Positions 1 through 6,947 of a stretch of DNA of 36,240 nt are shown one piece after another. Within the stretch, counting starts at the first letter, position 1; the number at the start of each line of letters is the position of its first letter. Made by a program: the position numbers and the translations under genes. This stretch comes from Candidatus Thorarchaeota archaeon (lineage in GTDB: Archaea; Asgardarchaeota; Thorarchaeia; Thorarchaeales; Thorarchaeaceae): positions 1-36,240 of the forward strand of contig JAEOTX010000228.1 of assembly GCA_016839605.1 (NCBI GenBank). Reading direction: 5' to 3'. Below the pieces are notes generated by a model. The model did not search any database, had not been told where the DNA came from, and saw only the letters and a list, made by a program, of their open reading frames with translations.

Positions 1-1088
1 ATGAAGAGGTAGTATGCAAATGCAACGACATTTCCAGCTGAGATAAAGTCCATTCCAATGAGGTCAAGCGTCTTACTGCAATGAACCAAGGAATCAAGTT
101 GATTGTTCAGAATCAGTGTGCCCAATGTTCCAGTCACTTCGAGTTCAGGTCCAGCAAACTCATCTGTCGCATATCTTCCCTCCTTGATCTCGACTTTTCT
201 CCCACACCCTATTGGACATCTAAAGCATGCTGACTTTCCAATGAGGAAGGTCTCTCGAACTGATGTCCCGCTGAGATTGTAGGAGTCGAAGTCAGGGACT
301 GAATAATATCCCGCTGGTAAGGAGCCATACATCATACTCGCCATGTCAACATATCCGGCGGTTCCAAGGTCAGTGTACATCTTGAAGGTAGGGTCATCTT
401 TCTTGTCTTCATTCAGAGCTTTTGCATATTGAATCAGACCTTCGGAGTCTGCCACAGGAATCTTTCTGTCTGTCCCATTGACAACTATGGCTTTGAGGTT
501 CTTAGAACCCATTAATGCTCCCATGCCAGTACGCCCAGCTGCTCGATAATGGTCTACTATCACACTAGCATATTTGACCAAGTTCTCTCCTGCTATCCCA
601 ATTCTCGCAACACCTGGGTTCTTGAATCCTGTCTCTTTCTTCAGTTCGTTCCACACGACCTGGGTGTCTTTGCCCCAGAGATGTCTCGCATCTCTCAACT
701 CAACGCTGTCATTACTTACTAGCAGATACGTGTGGTTCTCAGCTCTTCCAGTGAACAGGATTCCATCATATCCTGCAAACTTCAAATCGGCTCCTAAATG
801 CCCTCCTACAGTGCTGTAACCCCAGAGTCCTGTTTGAGGGGACCTGGCACAGAACGACGTCTTGCTGCCTGTGGGAACCATGGTCCCGGTAAATGGTCCA
901 GTAAGGATGAAGAGCGGATTCTCAGGACCGAGGGGATCTGTCTTTGCATCAATCATGTCATAGAGAATTCTGCATGCATAACCTGCACCACCGATATAGT
1001 CCCTTGCCATATCGGGATTAATGGGCATCTCTGAAATTTCACCTGAGGTCAGCTCGACCTTGAGAATCTTGCCGCGATAGCCTAGCAT
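1..1088 (-). CDS. Tungsten-dependent aldehyde:ferredoxin oxidoreductase, N-terminal part (cut by left edge)
   Basis: The first 362 residues are present; the C-terminal part lies beyond base 1. Seen: an N-terminus MLGYRGKILKVEL typical of the AOR family, a GGAGYA segment, the motif AAGRTGMGALMGSKNLKAI that in this family lines the tungstopterin site, and CFRCPIGC (C-x2-C-x3-C), three of the four cysteines that hold the [4Fe-4S] cluster in AORs; the fourth would lie downstream. Known for the family: cytosolic oxidation of aldehydes to carboxylic acids with ferredoxin as acceptor. The ATG at 1088 lies 12 bp after the stop of the iron alcohol dehydrogenase gene, so the two are almost certainly co-transcribed, and the upstream enzyme could supply or remove the aldehyde. 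GAGGGAGAACCTC in front of the ATG provides a Shine-Dalgarno element. The frame stays open to the first base. Which AOR subfamily it belongs to (AOR, FOR, GOR, WOR4/5) cannot be decided from this fragment. Confidence 0.93.
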   Translation of the reverse strand, partial: MLGYRGKILKVELTSGEISEMPINPDMARDYIGGAGYACRILYDMIDAKTDPLGPENPLFILTGPFTGTMVPTGSKTSFCARSPQTGLWGYSTVGGHLGADLKFAGYDGILFTGRAENHTYLLVSNDSVELRDARHLWGKDTQVVWNELKKETGFKNPGVARIGIAGENLVKYASVIVDHYRAAGRTGMGALMGSKNLKAIVVNGTDRKIPVADSEGLIQYAKALNEDKKDDPTFKMYTDLGTAGYVDMASMMYGSLPAGYYSVPDFDSYNLSGTSVRETFLIGKSACFRCPIGCGRKVEIKEGRYATDEFAGPELEVTGTLGTLILNNQLDSLVHCSKTLDLIGMDFISAGNVVAFAYYLF

Positions 1089-1100
1089 GAGGTTCTCCCT

Positions 1101-2279
1101 CTAGAAATCGATTGGCGTTCCATCATACATGTATTCGTAGATTTTGCGAAGTGCACTGCTCTCAAAGTTGCGCGGATTCATCGTTATAGCGGCATCCTGC
1201 ATTGAGAAATCGACTAGTTTATCCAAATTGGCCTTGAAGTCCTTCTTCTTCACCTTGGCAGCTTTGAAACTTGTGGGACTACCAACCTGATCCATCAACT
1301 CGCGTACCATTTCTGCAAATTTCTTGGCCGCCCTCTTCGGGTTCTTCAGAGTAACTCCGATGACACGTGCGAGCTCTGCGTAGTTCTTTACCGCCTCATC
1401 ACTGTCATTTGTGTTGAATTCGATCGTGTATGGCAAAGCCATGCCAACTGCGAGGCCATGCTGTAACCTCAGCACCGCGCCCATGCTGTGGCCAAGTGAG
1501 TGGCCAAGTGCCACTTGCGAATTACTGAATGACATGCCAGCGAGGTTTGCTGCAACTAGCATCTTTCCTCTAGCTTCTAAGTCATCAGGGTTCTCGACTG
1601 CTTTCGGCAACCACTCGAAGACCATCTGCACAGCCTTCAGAGTACATGCATCCGAAAAGTCATTCTTCCATGTCGACACAAAGGCTTCTACTGCGTGAGT
1701 CAAAGCATCCATTCCTGTATATGCTGTGAGGCTTTTTGGTAGGTCTTTTGTAAAGGAAGGTTCAAGAATCGCGAGATCCGGTACCATGTCTGTGTTTATT
1801 GTAGCCATCTTTCGACCGGTTTCGTCGTCTCTAATCACAACTGCCTTCGTTACCTCGGATCCCGTCCCTGCAGTCGTTGGTATACAAATCAGTCTAGCTT
1901 TCTTTCTTAGACCCAGTTCCTCAAAGGGGTTAAGCGCTGCAAGGTCGATGTCGGGTCGCTCATAAAGCACCCACGCTGCTTTGGCAGTGTCCATTACACT
2001 ACCTCCTCCTATGGCAATTATCGTGTCTGCTTCAAAAGCACGCATCGCCTCAGCTGCATCCCTTACATTCGACACTTTGGGGTCTGGCTCTGCGCAGTCC
2101 CAGATAGCAATATTCCATCGATTATCAGAGAGGATTTTGGCTACTCTGTCTGGATAGCCCAGTGAATTTACCATTCCATCTGTGATAATGAATGCGCTTT
2201 TGCCCTGAAATGTTTCAAGGACTTCAATGGAATCCTCACCAAAGGCAATTTTCGGGGGTACAGTAAATTCCCACGACAT
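1101..2279 (-). CDS. Iron-containing (group III) alcohol dehydrogenase
   Basis: This 392-residue protein has the full length and motifs of the Fe-ADH family. Residues 91-97 are GGGSVMD, the NAD(P)-binding glycine loop. The metal ligands appear as D191 and H195 in GMDALTHAVE, H264 in LGHSMGA and H274 in LQHGLAVGM. IPTTAGTGSE (about 133-142) is the conserved substrate/cofactor loop. Known role: reversible NAD(P)-linked interconversion of alcohols and aldehydes or ketones. I place the start at 2279 (MSWEFTVPPKI), because GAGGTTGA lies a few bases upstream and homologues begin at such a sequence. The longer reading from 2330 would run through an inverted repeat in the leader. The gene for a tungsten AOR follows 12 bp downstream, which suggests a shared alcohol-aldehyde-acid pathway. 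The physiological substrate is not visible. Confidence 0.93.
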   Translation of the reverse strand: MSWEFTVPPKIAFGEDSIEVLETFQGKSAFIITDGMVNSLGYPDRVAKILSDNRWNIAIWDCAEPDPKVSNVRDAAEAMRAFEADTIIAIGGGSVMDTAKAAWVLYERPDIDLAALNPFEELGLRKKARLICIPTTAGTGSEVTKAVVIRDDETGRKMATINTDMVPDLAILEPSFTKDLPKSLTAYTGMDALTHAVEAFVSTWKNDFSDACTLKAVQMVFEWLPKAVENPDDLEARGKMLVAANLAGMSFSNSQVALGHSLGHSMGAVLRLQHGLAVGMALPYTIEFNTNDSDEAVKNYAELARVIGVTLKNPKRAAKKFAEMVRELMDQVGSPTSFKAAKVKKKDFKANLDKLVDFSMQDAAITMNPRNFESSALRKIYEYMYDGTPIDF

Positions 2280-2300
2280 CTCTCTCAACCTCTGTGCACT

Positions 2301-2322
2301 GGATTGGCCTAGCCACCAATCC
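2301..2322 (-). promoter_or_regulatory. 7-bp perfect inverted repeat in the leader of the alcohol dehydrogenase gene
   Basis: GGATTGG (2301-2307) and CCAATCC (2316-2322) are perfect complements with an 8-base loop, 22-43 bases upstream of the ATG at 2279. A TATA-like AAATAAGAG lies at about 2346-2354 on the minus strand, so the repeat would sit at or just after the transcription start. It could be an operator or a leader hairpin for the dehydrogenase/AOR pair. The function is inferred from position only. Confidence 0.35.
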
Positions 2323-2365
2323 CAACGCACCCAGACACTAAGAACGCCCTCTTATTTGTGATGCC

Positions 2366-3457
2366 CTATTCTGAGATGACTTCATTGGGTAATGATTGGA
2401 TAGTTTTTACGGCATCGGAGATGATCTCTTCGATGAGGTCTTGAACTGAAGGAAGATCATCGATGCGTCCCACCACCTCTCCACCGAACATCAGTGCAGT
2501 GTCACTTTTTGCATCAATCAAGTCCTCAAAGCCATCACGTTCGAGCTTTAGGATTGCTTCGTTTGAATCTAGAGGCTCTCCAAGATAGAACCGAGGGACG
2601 TCCTCCAATGTCTGTTCTACTATTCTCTCAGCCGTCTGATTTCGGACAAACCTCATCGGGCCGAAAAGACCACGACCGACTAGGGTCTGTCGCTCTTCTC
2701 GATCAATGATTGCCTGTTTCCAGATTGTTTCGAAGTCGCTCTCTTTAGTTGCAATGAATCTTGTTCCCATCTGAATGCCCATTGCCCCTAGACTGAGAGC
2801 AGCAGCCAACGTGTTCCCATCACAAAAGCCACCTGCTGCAACAACAGGTGTCTTCACAGCCTTCGCTACGGCGGGAACAAGGACCATCGAATGCACCGGG
2901 TCCCAAGACACATGCGCCCCTCCTTCATGACCAGAGGCCACAATTATATCCACACCAGCCTTCTCCGCCTTCTTTGCGTGGTATACTGATGGAACAACGT
3001 GCGCCCAAATGAGACCTTGTTCTTTCAATTGTGCCCAGGGAGTTGGATTGCCAGCTGATGTTACAACAACACGCAAGGACCGCTCGATATCTGAATCACT
3101 CTCCCTGGACTCCACAACGCTTCTAGCAAACATCTCTGAAGCGAGAAGGAATTCAGCCGCTACAGGGATGTTAACGCCGAATACTCCGCCTGTTCCTTTA
3201 GTGCCCTTTGCCACTGCTTCAATCGATTTCTGGAGGATAACCGGCGGAGGATCTGTACCAAATAGTCTGACTGCATCAATTGGTGCTGCTTCTGGCAAAA
3301 GGGTAGCAGCCATACCGATACAGCTTATGACTCCCAGAGCGCCAGCATTGGTGACCGCTATGGCGAGGTCTTCTGTCTTGTAAGGACCCATTCCACCCTG
3401 AAGTATTGGGTGGTTGATACCAAGAATGTCACATATCTCTGTGTGTAGGGCAGACAT
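2366..3457 (-). CDS. Nitronate monooxygenase / 2-nitropropane dioxygenase-like flavoprotein
   Basis: This 363-residue TIM-barrel FMN protein belongs to the NMO/FabK superfamily. Visible signatures are the N-terminal substrate/FMN strand HPILQGGMG (16-24), ASGHEGGAHV (174-183) containing the His that acts as base in nitronate monooxygenases, VVAAGGFCDG (205-214) and the phosphate-binding GAMGIQMGTRF (224-234). Known reactions in the family are FMN-dependent oxidation of nitronates and, in FabK, enoyl-ACP reduction; the archaeal substrate is unknown. The start ATG at 3457 has AGAGGAAAC immediately upstream. The SCP2-like gene ends 49 bp before it and the alcohol dehydrogenase begins 86 bp after it on the same strand, so these genes may form one transcription unit, although a TATA-like CTTAAATC near 3483-3490 could give it its own promoter. 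Confidence 0.85.
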   Translation of the reverse strand: MSALHTEICDILGINHPILQGGMGPYKTEDLAIAVTNAGALGVISCIGMAATLLPEAAPIDAVRLFGTDPPPVILQKSIEAVAKGTKGTGGVFGVNIPVAAEFLLASEMFARSVVESRESDSDIERSLRVVVTSAGNPTPWAQLKEQGLIWAHVVPSVYHAKKAEKAGVDIIVASGHEGGAHVSWDPVHSMVLVPAVAKAVKTPVVAAGGFCDGNTLAAALSLGAMGIQMGTRFIATKESDFETIWKQAIIDREERQTLVGRGLFGPMRFVRNQTAERIVEQTLEDVPRFYLGEPLDSNEAILKLERDGFEDLIDAKSDTALMFGGEVVGRIDDLPSVQDLIEEIISDAVKTIQSLPNEVISE

Positions 3458-3506
3458 GTTTCCTCTGAGGGGATGACTCCCGATTTAAGTCTCCCATCTG
3501 CCGAAA

Positions 3507-3929
3507 TTACTCGTCAGGCCATTTCGTAGGAACCAAGGTAGTTGCGTTTACCAGCTCCATAGCCGCTTTCGTGTATCGCATTATCTTACCCATGTCGCCT
3601 TTCCCTAGCTTGAACTTCCTTTGCATCAGCCCCTTGATTGGATCTATCTTCTTGTCAAAGAGGAGCTTCCAATTCTTTAGTGGGCCTTCATAGGTGAACT
3701 CAGCATCGTCATCAGGAGTAGCCATTCTTGCTGCTCTGCACTTGCCGTGCCAGAGGTCGATATATAGCCTCATGGGCTCTTTCACATGTTCTCCATCAGG
3801 TGTTACTACGAAGATGAAGTCTCCTTCCCAATCATGTGCAGCATCTTCATACGCCTTACTTGAGTTGACCACTTCAACATACTTTTCGACCCATTCATCA
3901 GAAGGGAATTCTAATTTGTCATCACCCAT
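3507..3929 (-). CDS. SCP2-like sterol/lipid carrier domain protein
   Basis: About 140 residues with an SCP2-type pattern: an N-terminal helix (DEWVEKYVEVVNSS), then strands DFIFVVTPDG, MRLYIDLWHGKCRAA and DAEFTYEGPLKNWKLLFD, then a C-terminal helical part (MQRKFKLGKGDMGKIMRYTKAAMEL). In SCP2 folds this makes a hydrophobic cavity for lipids or acyl-CoA. Small stand-alone SCP2 proteins of this kind are common in archaea next to acyl-CoA or oxidoreductase genes. There is no signal peptide, so it is cytosolic. I chose the ATG at 3929 because GGAG lies 10 bases upstream; an in-frame ATG at 3938 and a GTG at 3977 are possible but poorly spaced or without a ribosome-binding site. It lies between the PHP gene and the nitronate monooxygenase-like gene on the same strand. 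The ligand is unknown. Confidence 0.75.
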   Translation of the reverse strand: MGDDKLEFPSDEWVEKYVEVVNSSKAYEDAAHDWEGDFIFVVTPDGEHVKEPMRLYIDLWHGKCRAARMATPDDDAEFTYEGPLKNWKLLFDKKIDPIKGLMQRKFKLGKGDMGKIMRYTKAAMELVNATTLVPTKWPDE

Positions 3930-3998
3930 ATCCAGCATTCTCCACTGGGAGTATTGAAACCGATGATGTAATGGCACGAGAAAAGCCTTCTGGCCAAC

Positions 3999-4727
3999 TT
4001 AAATCTCGGCGAGGGGTAGTTCCAACGCATCAGCGAGTTGAATCTGATCCTTGAGCCTTCCAATTTCTAACACATGATGAGAATCACTGCCCATTGTAAA
4101 TTTGCATCCCTTATCTTTGGCCATGGTCAAGAAGTTTTCATACCTTATCTCGTATCTGGCGTTTAGCTCAACAGCTATCTCATTTCGTGCCAATGCTTCT
4201 GCTACCATAATCCCATGTTCGTGCCTATAGGATGAGAGGAAGCCATTCCAATGTCCAAGTATTTCGAATCTCTCTCTATCAGCTGCACCTGTAACTGCTG
4301 AAGCCCAATGTCTTGAGTCTGAACCCCAATGAACGGATCCTATAACGATGTCAAACTGATCCAGTCCGCCAGCAACAGGAGCCATCGAACCATCCGAGTT
4401 GATATCAACCTCTGCCCCTTCTAGAATGCGTATTTGGGGGTATTCTTCCCTCATCGTTTCAATAGATTCCCGTCGTTCCTTGATTAGGCCAGCTCCTCCG
4501 CGGGTGGATCCAATCGAGGGCCAGAAGTGATCTATAATCGCAATTGTTTCCAATCGTAGTTTGACGGACTGCTCAACAATGTCACGAATGGAGGCACTGC
4601 TGTCAGAGAAACTTGAATGAATGTGATAGTCATACCGAACCGCGGGCATCTTGCAAAGGAGAGAATCTGTTTTAGATATAACTGCACCCGTTTCTTCACA
4701 ACCTCCACACGGGATTTCTATTCTCAT
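3999..4727 (-). CDS. PHP-domain metal-dependent phosphoesterase
   Basis: This 242-residue protein carries the complete set of PHP metal ligands: H35 and H37 in YHIHSSFSD, D66-H67 in IIDHF, E103 or E106 in EGAEVDI, H133 in GSVHWG, H159 in GHW, and D215/H217 in GSDSHH. The family includes histidinol phosphatase, polymerase-associated nucleases and small-molecule phosphoesterases; the substrate here cannot be told. The first 27 residues are an extension with CGGC and a further Cys before the usual family start at MPAVRYDYHIH (4649). I keep the longer start because a TATA box at 4763-4770 would start transcription about 10-15 bases upstream of 4727, giving a nearly leaderless mRNA, while no ribosome-binding site precedes 4649. 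The gene is divergent from the membrane-module operon and shares its 114-bp control region. Confidence 0.85.
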   Translation of the reverse strand: MRIEIPCGGCEETGAVISKTDSLLCKMPAVRYDYHIHSSFSDSSASIRDIVEQSVKLRLETIAIIDHFWPSIGSTRGGAGLIKERRESIETMREEYPQIRILEGAEVDINSDGSMAPVAGGLDQFDIVIGSVHWGSDSRHWASAVTGAADRERFEILGHWNGFLSSYRHEHGIMVAEALARNEIAVELNARYEIRYENFLTMAKDKGCKFTMGSDSHHVLEIGRLKDQIQLADALELPLAEI

Positions 4728-4762
4728 GCACTCGAAAACAGCTGCCTGCTCTGACCGATTTA

Positions 4763-4770
4763 TTTATAAA
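4763..4770 (-). promoter_or_regulatory. TATA box (palindromic TTTATAAA) for the PHP gene, possibly bidirectional
   Basis: TTTATAAA reads the same on both strands. On the minus strand it is about 36-43 bases upstream of the PHP start codon at 4727, predicting a short leader. On the plus strand it lies about 75 bases before the GTG at 4842, but a second TATA-like sequence (4781-4790) fits that gene better. Inferred from archaeal promoter geometry. Confidence 0.5.
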
Positions 4771-4772
4771 TC

Positions 4773-4826
4773 CAGAACGTACAATATAATCAGAACGTTC
4801 CGGAAAAACAGAACGAACCGGAACAT
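4773..4826 (+). promoter_or_regulatory. Operator array: three direct repeats of CAGAACG at exactly 18-bp spacing, over the promoter of the 4842 operon
   Basis: CAGAACG begins at 4773, 4791 and 4809. Each is followed by a variable half (TACAATATAAT, TTCCGGAAAAA, AACCGGAACAT), making three 18-bp units. Copies 2 and 3 also share an (A/T)(A/T)CCGGAA core, and copy 2 contains the palindromes GAACGTTC and TTCCGGAA. The first unit includes the TATA-like ACAATATAAT (4781-4790), and the other two cover the predicted transcription start near 4810. This arrangement suits repression or autoregulation, and the winged-helix protein encoded at 6944-7567 in the same operon is the obvious candidate ligand. 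Binding is inferred. Confidence 0.6.
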
Positions 4827-4841
4827 TCGTAGGATATTCGC

Positions 4842-5279
4842 GTGGTACAAAAATTGTCCGATACAAAAACTGAACAAGTGTCTGCGGAAAATGCGATGGA
4901 GTCGCAAGAAGCATTCAAGAAGAACCAAGAGTTGAGGATGGAAACCCCATCTATCAATATCGAAACTCATCCTGATCCTGTATTGCTAGTCAAGACCACT
5001 CATTCAGGATCGTATGCCCGAATCGTAGCTGGAGTTGTAGGTTCAATGGTTCTGTTGAGCCCATTGTTACTGCTCCCAGGTCTTATCCTGCTAGTCCTCC
5101 CTGCTGAGGTATACATACTAGGTTGGACCTATGATTGTGTCATGGAGCTCAGAGGCTCTGGAACTAAGACTCCAACCTATGGTCCAATCGAGGGCACTGT
5201 GCCTTTGGAACTCGCAAAGGAACAGACCTCCTTGTCTACTCTTCGCTATACTAACTCACGCTTTGAGGTGCTGGAGTAG
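4842..5279 (+). CDS. Small membrane protein with PGLI-VLPAEVY hairpin, copy 1
   Basis: This 145-residue protein is first in the operon. Residues 1-58 are polar. One hydrophobic stretch (about 60-89) contains SPLLLLPGLILLVLPAEVY, long enough for one thick span or a re-entrant hairpin broken by the two prolines. A soluble tail of about 50 residues follows. There is no recognisable enzymatic motif. The next gene encodes a clear paralogue with the same core (PLxxxPGLIxxVLPAE(V/I)Y). Translation probably starts at GTG 4842, with AGGA 8 bases upstream; ATG 4893 (MESQEAFKK) is an alternative. Its expression should be controlled by the 18-bp repeat array just upstream. I do not recognise the family. 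Position at the head of a membrane-protein/regulator operon suggests a membrane partner or sensor subunit (inference). Confidence 0.7.
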   Translation: MVQKLSDTKTEQVSAENAMESQEAFKKNQELRMETPSINIETHPDPVLLVKTTHSGSYARIVAGVVGSMVLLSPLLLLPGLILLVLPAEVYILGWTYDCVMELRGSGTKTPTYGPIEGTVPLELAKEQTSLSTLRYTNSRFEVLE

Positions 5280-5291
5280 GAGGAACTGAGA

Positions 5292-5636
5292 ATGGCACGA
5301 ATAAAAGCTGAATCAACATCGAGCCTCGATACTTCACGTATCGTTCATTCCTCTCCTTTCCAGTCTCTACGAGTCTACTCAACACCCCTCCTTGGAATAG
5401 TGGGGATGATAGTTTTGCTTTATCCCCTCACAATATTTCCAGGTCTAATCATGGCCGTCCTGCCAGCTGAGATCTACCTAGCCGACAAGGTCTATACCGG
5501 ACTCACTTCTCGCACGCCCCTTCTAGAACTGATTGAACTTGGCACGCCACTAGATGATCTTGAGGACGCACGCGCCCGAACGGCTGGCGGACGACCGCCC
5601 AATGCTACTGATGGAATAATCCCATTCGTAAAGTGA
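5292..5636 (+). CDS. Small membrane protein with PGLI-VLPAEIY hairpin, copy 2
   Basis: This 114-residue protein is paralogous to the preceding one. Both have a polar N-terminus, a hydrophobic segment (33-62 here) with YPLTIFPGLIMAVLPAEIY, and a tail with a conserved G(T)P/VPLxxL(E/A) patch. It has a strong ribosome-binding site, GGAGGAACTGAGA, starting in the stop codon of copy 1 and ending at ATG 5292, so the two are translated together. The copies are diverged outside the core, so the duplication is old. The tail ends in an Arg/Ala/Gly-rich segment. The family is unknown to me and no catalytic motif is seen. Two different copies suggest a hetero-oligomer in the membrane. Confidence 0.72.
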   Translation: MARIKAESTSSLDTSRIVHSSPFQSLRVYSTPLLGIVGMIVLLYPLTIFPGLIMAVLPAEIYLADKVYTGLTSRTPLLELIELGTPLDDLEDARARTAGGRPPNATDGIIPFVK

Positions 5637-5830
5637 TCAAAATGATCAAGGCTCCTTTCTATCTCCTCAAAGTCGCAAAGTTATTGGAGCCCGTGCTGAC
5701 GGCTCCGGCTTCTTTCCCTACTTCCTCCGCCGCTACTTTTGCTGGAGGCCCGTCAGCACAAATTGATACTCGAAGGATCGGTTTCAACAGAAACCCAGCT
5801 TTTTCATATCTCTCCGAGGTGACGATATGA
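5633..5830 (+). CDS. Small translationally coupled ORF, unknown function
   Basis: A 65-codon frame whose GTG overlaps the TGA of the preceding gene (GTGA). An in-frame ATG at 5642, three bases after GTGATC (complementary to the archaeal 16S 3' end), may be the true start. The product has a hydrophobic/basic N-terminus (MIKAPFYLLKVAKLLEPVLTA) that could be amphipathic, then a low-complexity Ala/Ser/Pro stretch. Its stop overlaps the start of the next small ORF (ATGA). The chain of overlaps and ribosome-binding sites is the main argument that it is translated. Codon use is not distinctive and no homology is recognised. Confidence 0.38.
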   Translation: MIKMIKAPFYLLKVAKLLEPVLTAPASFPTSSAATFAGGPSAQIDTRRIGFNRNPAFSYLSEVTI

Positions 5831-6030
5831 CCTCCACTAATAAACATCATTTCAATCATAGAAGCTCCGCAATAATGCTTCTACGTTTCCTGCTCGCACA
5901 CACTCGTCAGCCTGATTACTCCGCATATTACCCGATTTCCAAGTCGTCAAGGAGTAATCAAAAAAGGGGGTTCCCATCCTCAATCGGAGTGGTGGTGCCC
6001 CCTTACCACTATCATAAGGTGATGCCCTAA
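5827..6030 (+). CDS. Second small translationally coupled ORF, unknown function
   Basis: A 67-codon frame starting at an ATGA overlap with the stop of the previous ORF, preceded by GAGGTGA four bases upstream of the ATG. It ends in TAATG, where its TAA shares a base with the ATG of the multi-span membrane protein gene at 6030. The product is basic, Ser/His/Tyr-rich and not obviously structured. It could be a real small protein, or a leader frame whose translation opens the ribosome-binding site AAGGTGAT (6017-6024) of the next gene. Without this frame, the interval 5637-6029 would be almost 400 bp of unexplained DNA inside an otherwise overlapping operon. Confidence 0.38.
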   Translation: MTSTNKHHFNHRSSAIMLLRFLLAHTRQPDYSAYYPISKSSRSNQKRGFPSSIGVVVPPYHYHKVMP

Positions 6031-6947
6031 TGAGAGAGTCCGGATTTCGTGTGTTTTACGATGATATCAAGGTCAGTTTCAAGTTTGCAGTTAAAAACGT
6101 ACTATCCTTCTTCTTAGGGATGCTTGGCGTATTAATCGTGACCGCGATATTTGTCGGATTGATGCTGGGACTCTTTGTAATCACAGTCATTTTCCTTCTT
6201 CCAGGCGGCATTGCAGATTTTATCCAGGTATTTGTAATCATTATCACAGCATTTGCTGAATGGCCTTCGCCAACAAGTCTTGGGATAATTGTCCTTCTGT
6301 TGGTTCCTCTATTGCTGCCTGTCTTCGTTGCGATAGGAGCACTATATGGAATGTCAAGAGAGATCATTGAGAGCGAAGGTACTTCTGCAGAGGGCGTTTT
6401 CACCTGGTATAGTAGACGATTCTTTCCTTTAGCTGGTGGTGGTTTCGTCATATTCTTAGTAGCAATTGTACCACTAGCACTGCTCTTCGGCTATGCGTTT
6501 CAGGCTCTCGGTGGAGATATCGATGGTATGAACGAGGTGCTTCTAATTGCAACATCAATTCTATGGTTCGTAACTACGACTGGTCTACTGAGCATGATGT
6601 TTCCTGGTATCATTGACGGGCTAACTGTTAAACAGGCCGCTGCAAGATCTGTCAAAATGGGAGTCAAGTACCTAGATCGAGTTTTCTCAGTGTGGTTGTT
6701 CTTCCTACTTCTCGTCTTTGCTCTCGTTGCTCCACTGATATGGCCCTATCATTTGTATTGGCTATTTGGAACCTATAACCTTGATTTCTATCCTGTTATA
6801 GTGGTTCTCTTTATCCTCTTCATTGTGGTACCAGCTATGGCTATTGCTCAGAGCAGAGTGTATCTTGTTCTGAGCAGTGAAGAAGACGAAATCCCTGTGA
6901 CCGATGAGGGAGTTGATGAAACAGAAAAATGGGGGGCCAATAATTGA
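6030..6947 (+). CDS. Multi-span membrane protein, family of three in this window (copy A)
   Basis: 305 residues with about six transmembrane segments, resembling the archaeal DUF4013-like membrane proteins (a comparison from memory). It is clearly paralogous to 17163-18095 and more distantly to 16178-17089. Shared blocks are the N-terminal DxKVSFKFAxKNxLSF and LGMxGVLIVT; then GMxREIxESxGTSAEGVFxWYxxxFF, a cytoplasmic loop, followed by LAGGG; then MFPxIIDxxxV; then YxDRVFSxW. A conserved loop bounded by Glu-rich and aromatic residues suggests an interaction surface rather than a transporter. AAGGTGAT precedes the ATG by about six bases. The TTG start of the HTH regulator overlaps its stop, so membrane protein and regulator are made in coupled fashion. 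That suggests the membrane protein senses or anchors something that the regulator reports (inference). Confidence 0.78.
   Translation: MRESGFRVFYDDIKVSFKFAVKNVLSFFLGMLGVLIVTAIFVGLMLGLFVITVIFLLPGGIADFIQVFVIIITAFAEWPSPTSLGIIVLLLVPLLLPVFVAIGALYGMSREIIESEGTSAEGVFTWYSRRFFPLAGGGFVIFLVAIVPLALLFGYAFQALGGDIDGMNEVLLIATSILWFVTTTGLLSMMFPGIIDGLTVKQAAARSVKMGVKYLDRVFSVWLFFLLLVFALVAPLIWPYHLYWLFGTYNLDFYPVIVVLFILFIVVPAMAIAQSRVYLVLSSEEDEIPVTDEGVDETEKWGANN

Noticed and set aside
574..1034. Plus-strand ORFs opposite the aldehyde ferredoxin oxidoreductase
   Set aside because: The minus strand carries an uninterrupted, motif-rich AOR frame; the plus frames show no recognisable protein.
4651..4970. ORFs of both strands across the 4728-4841 control region
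   Set aside because: They run through the TATA box and the 18-bp repeats and are rich in Arg/Lys from the AT-rich control DNA; they overlap better supported genes on both sides.
5659..5859. Minus-strand ORF opposite the two small coupled ORFs
   Set aside because: No ribosome-binding site, and it would be the only minus-strand gene inside a tight plus-strand operon.
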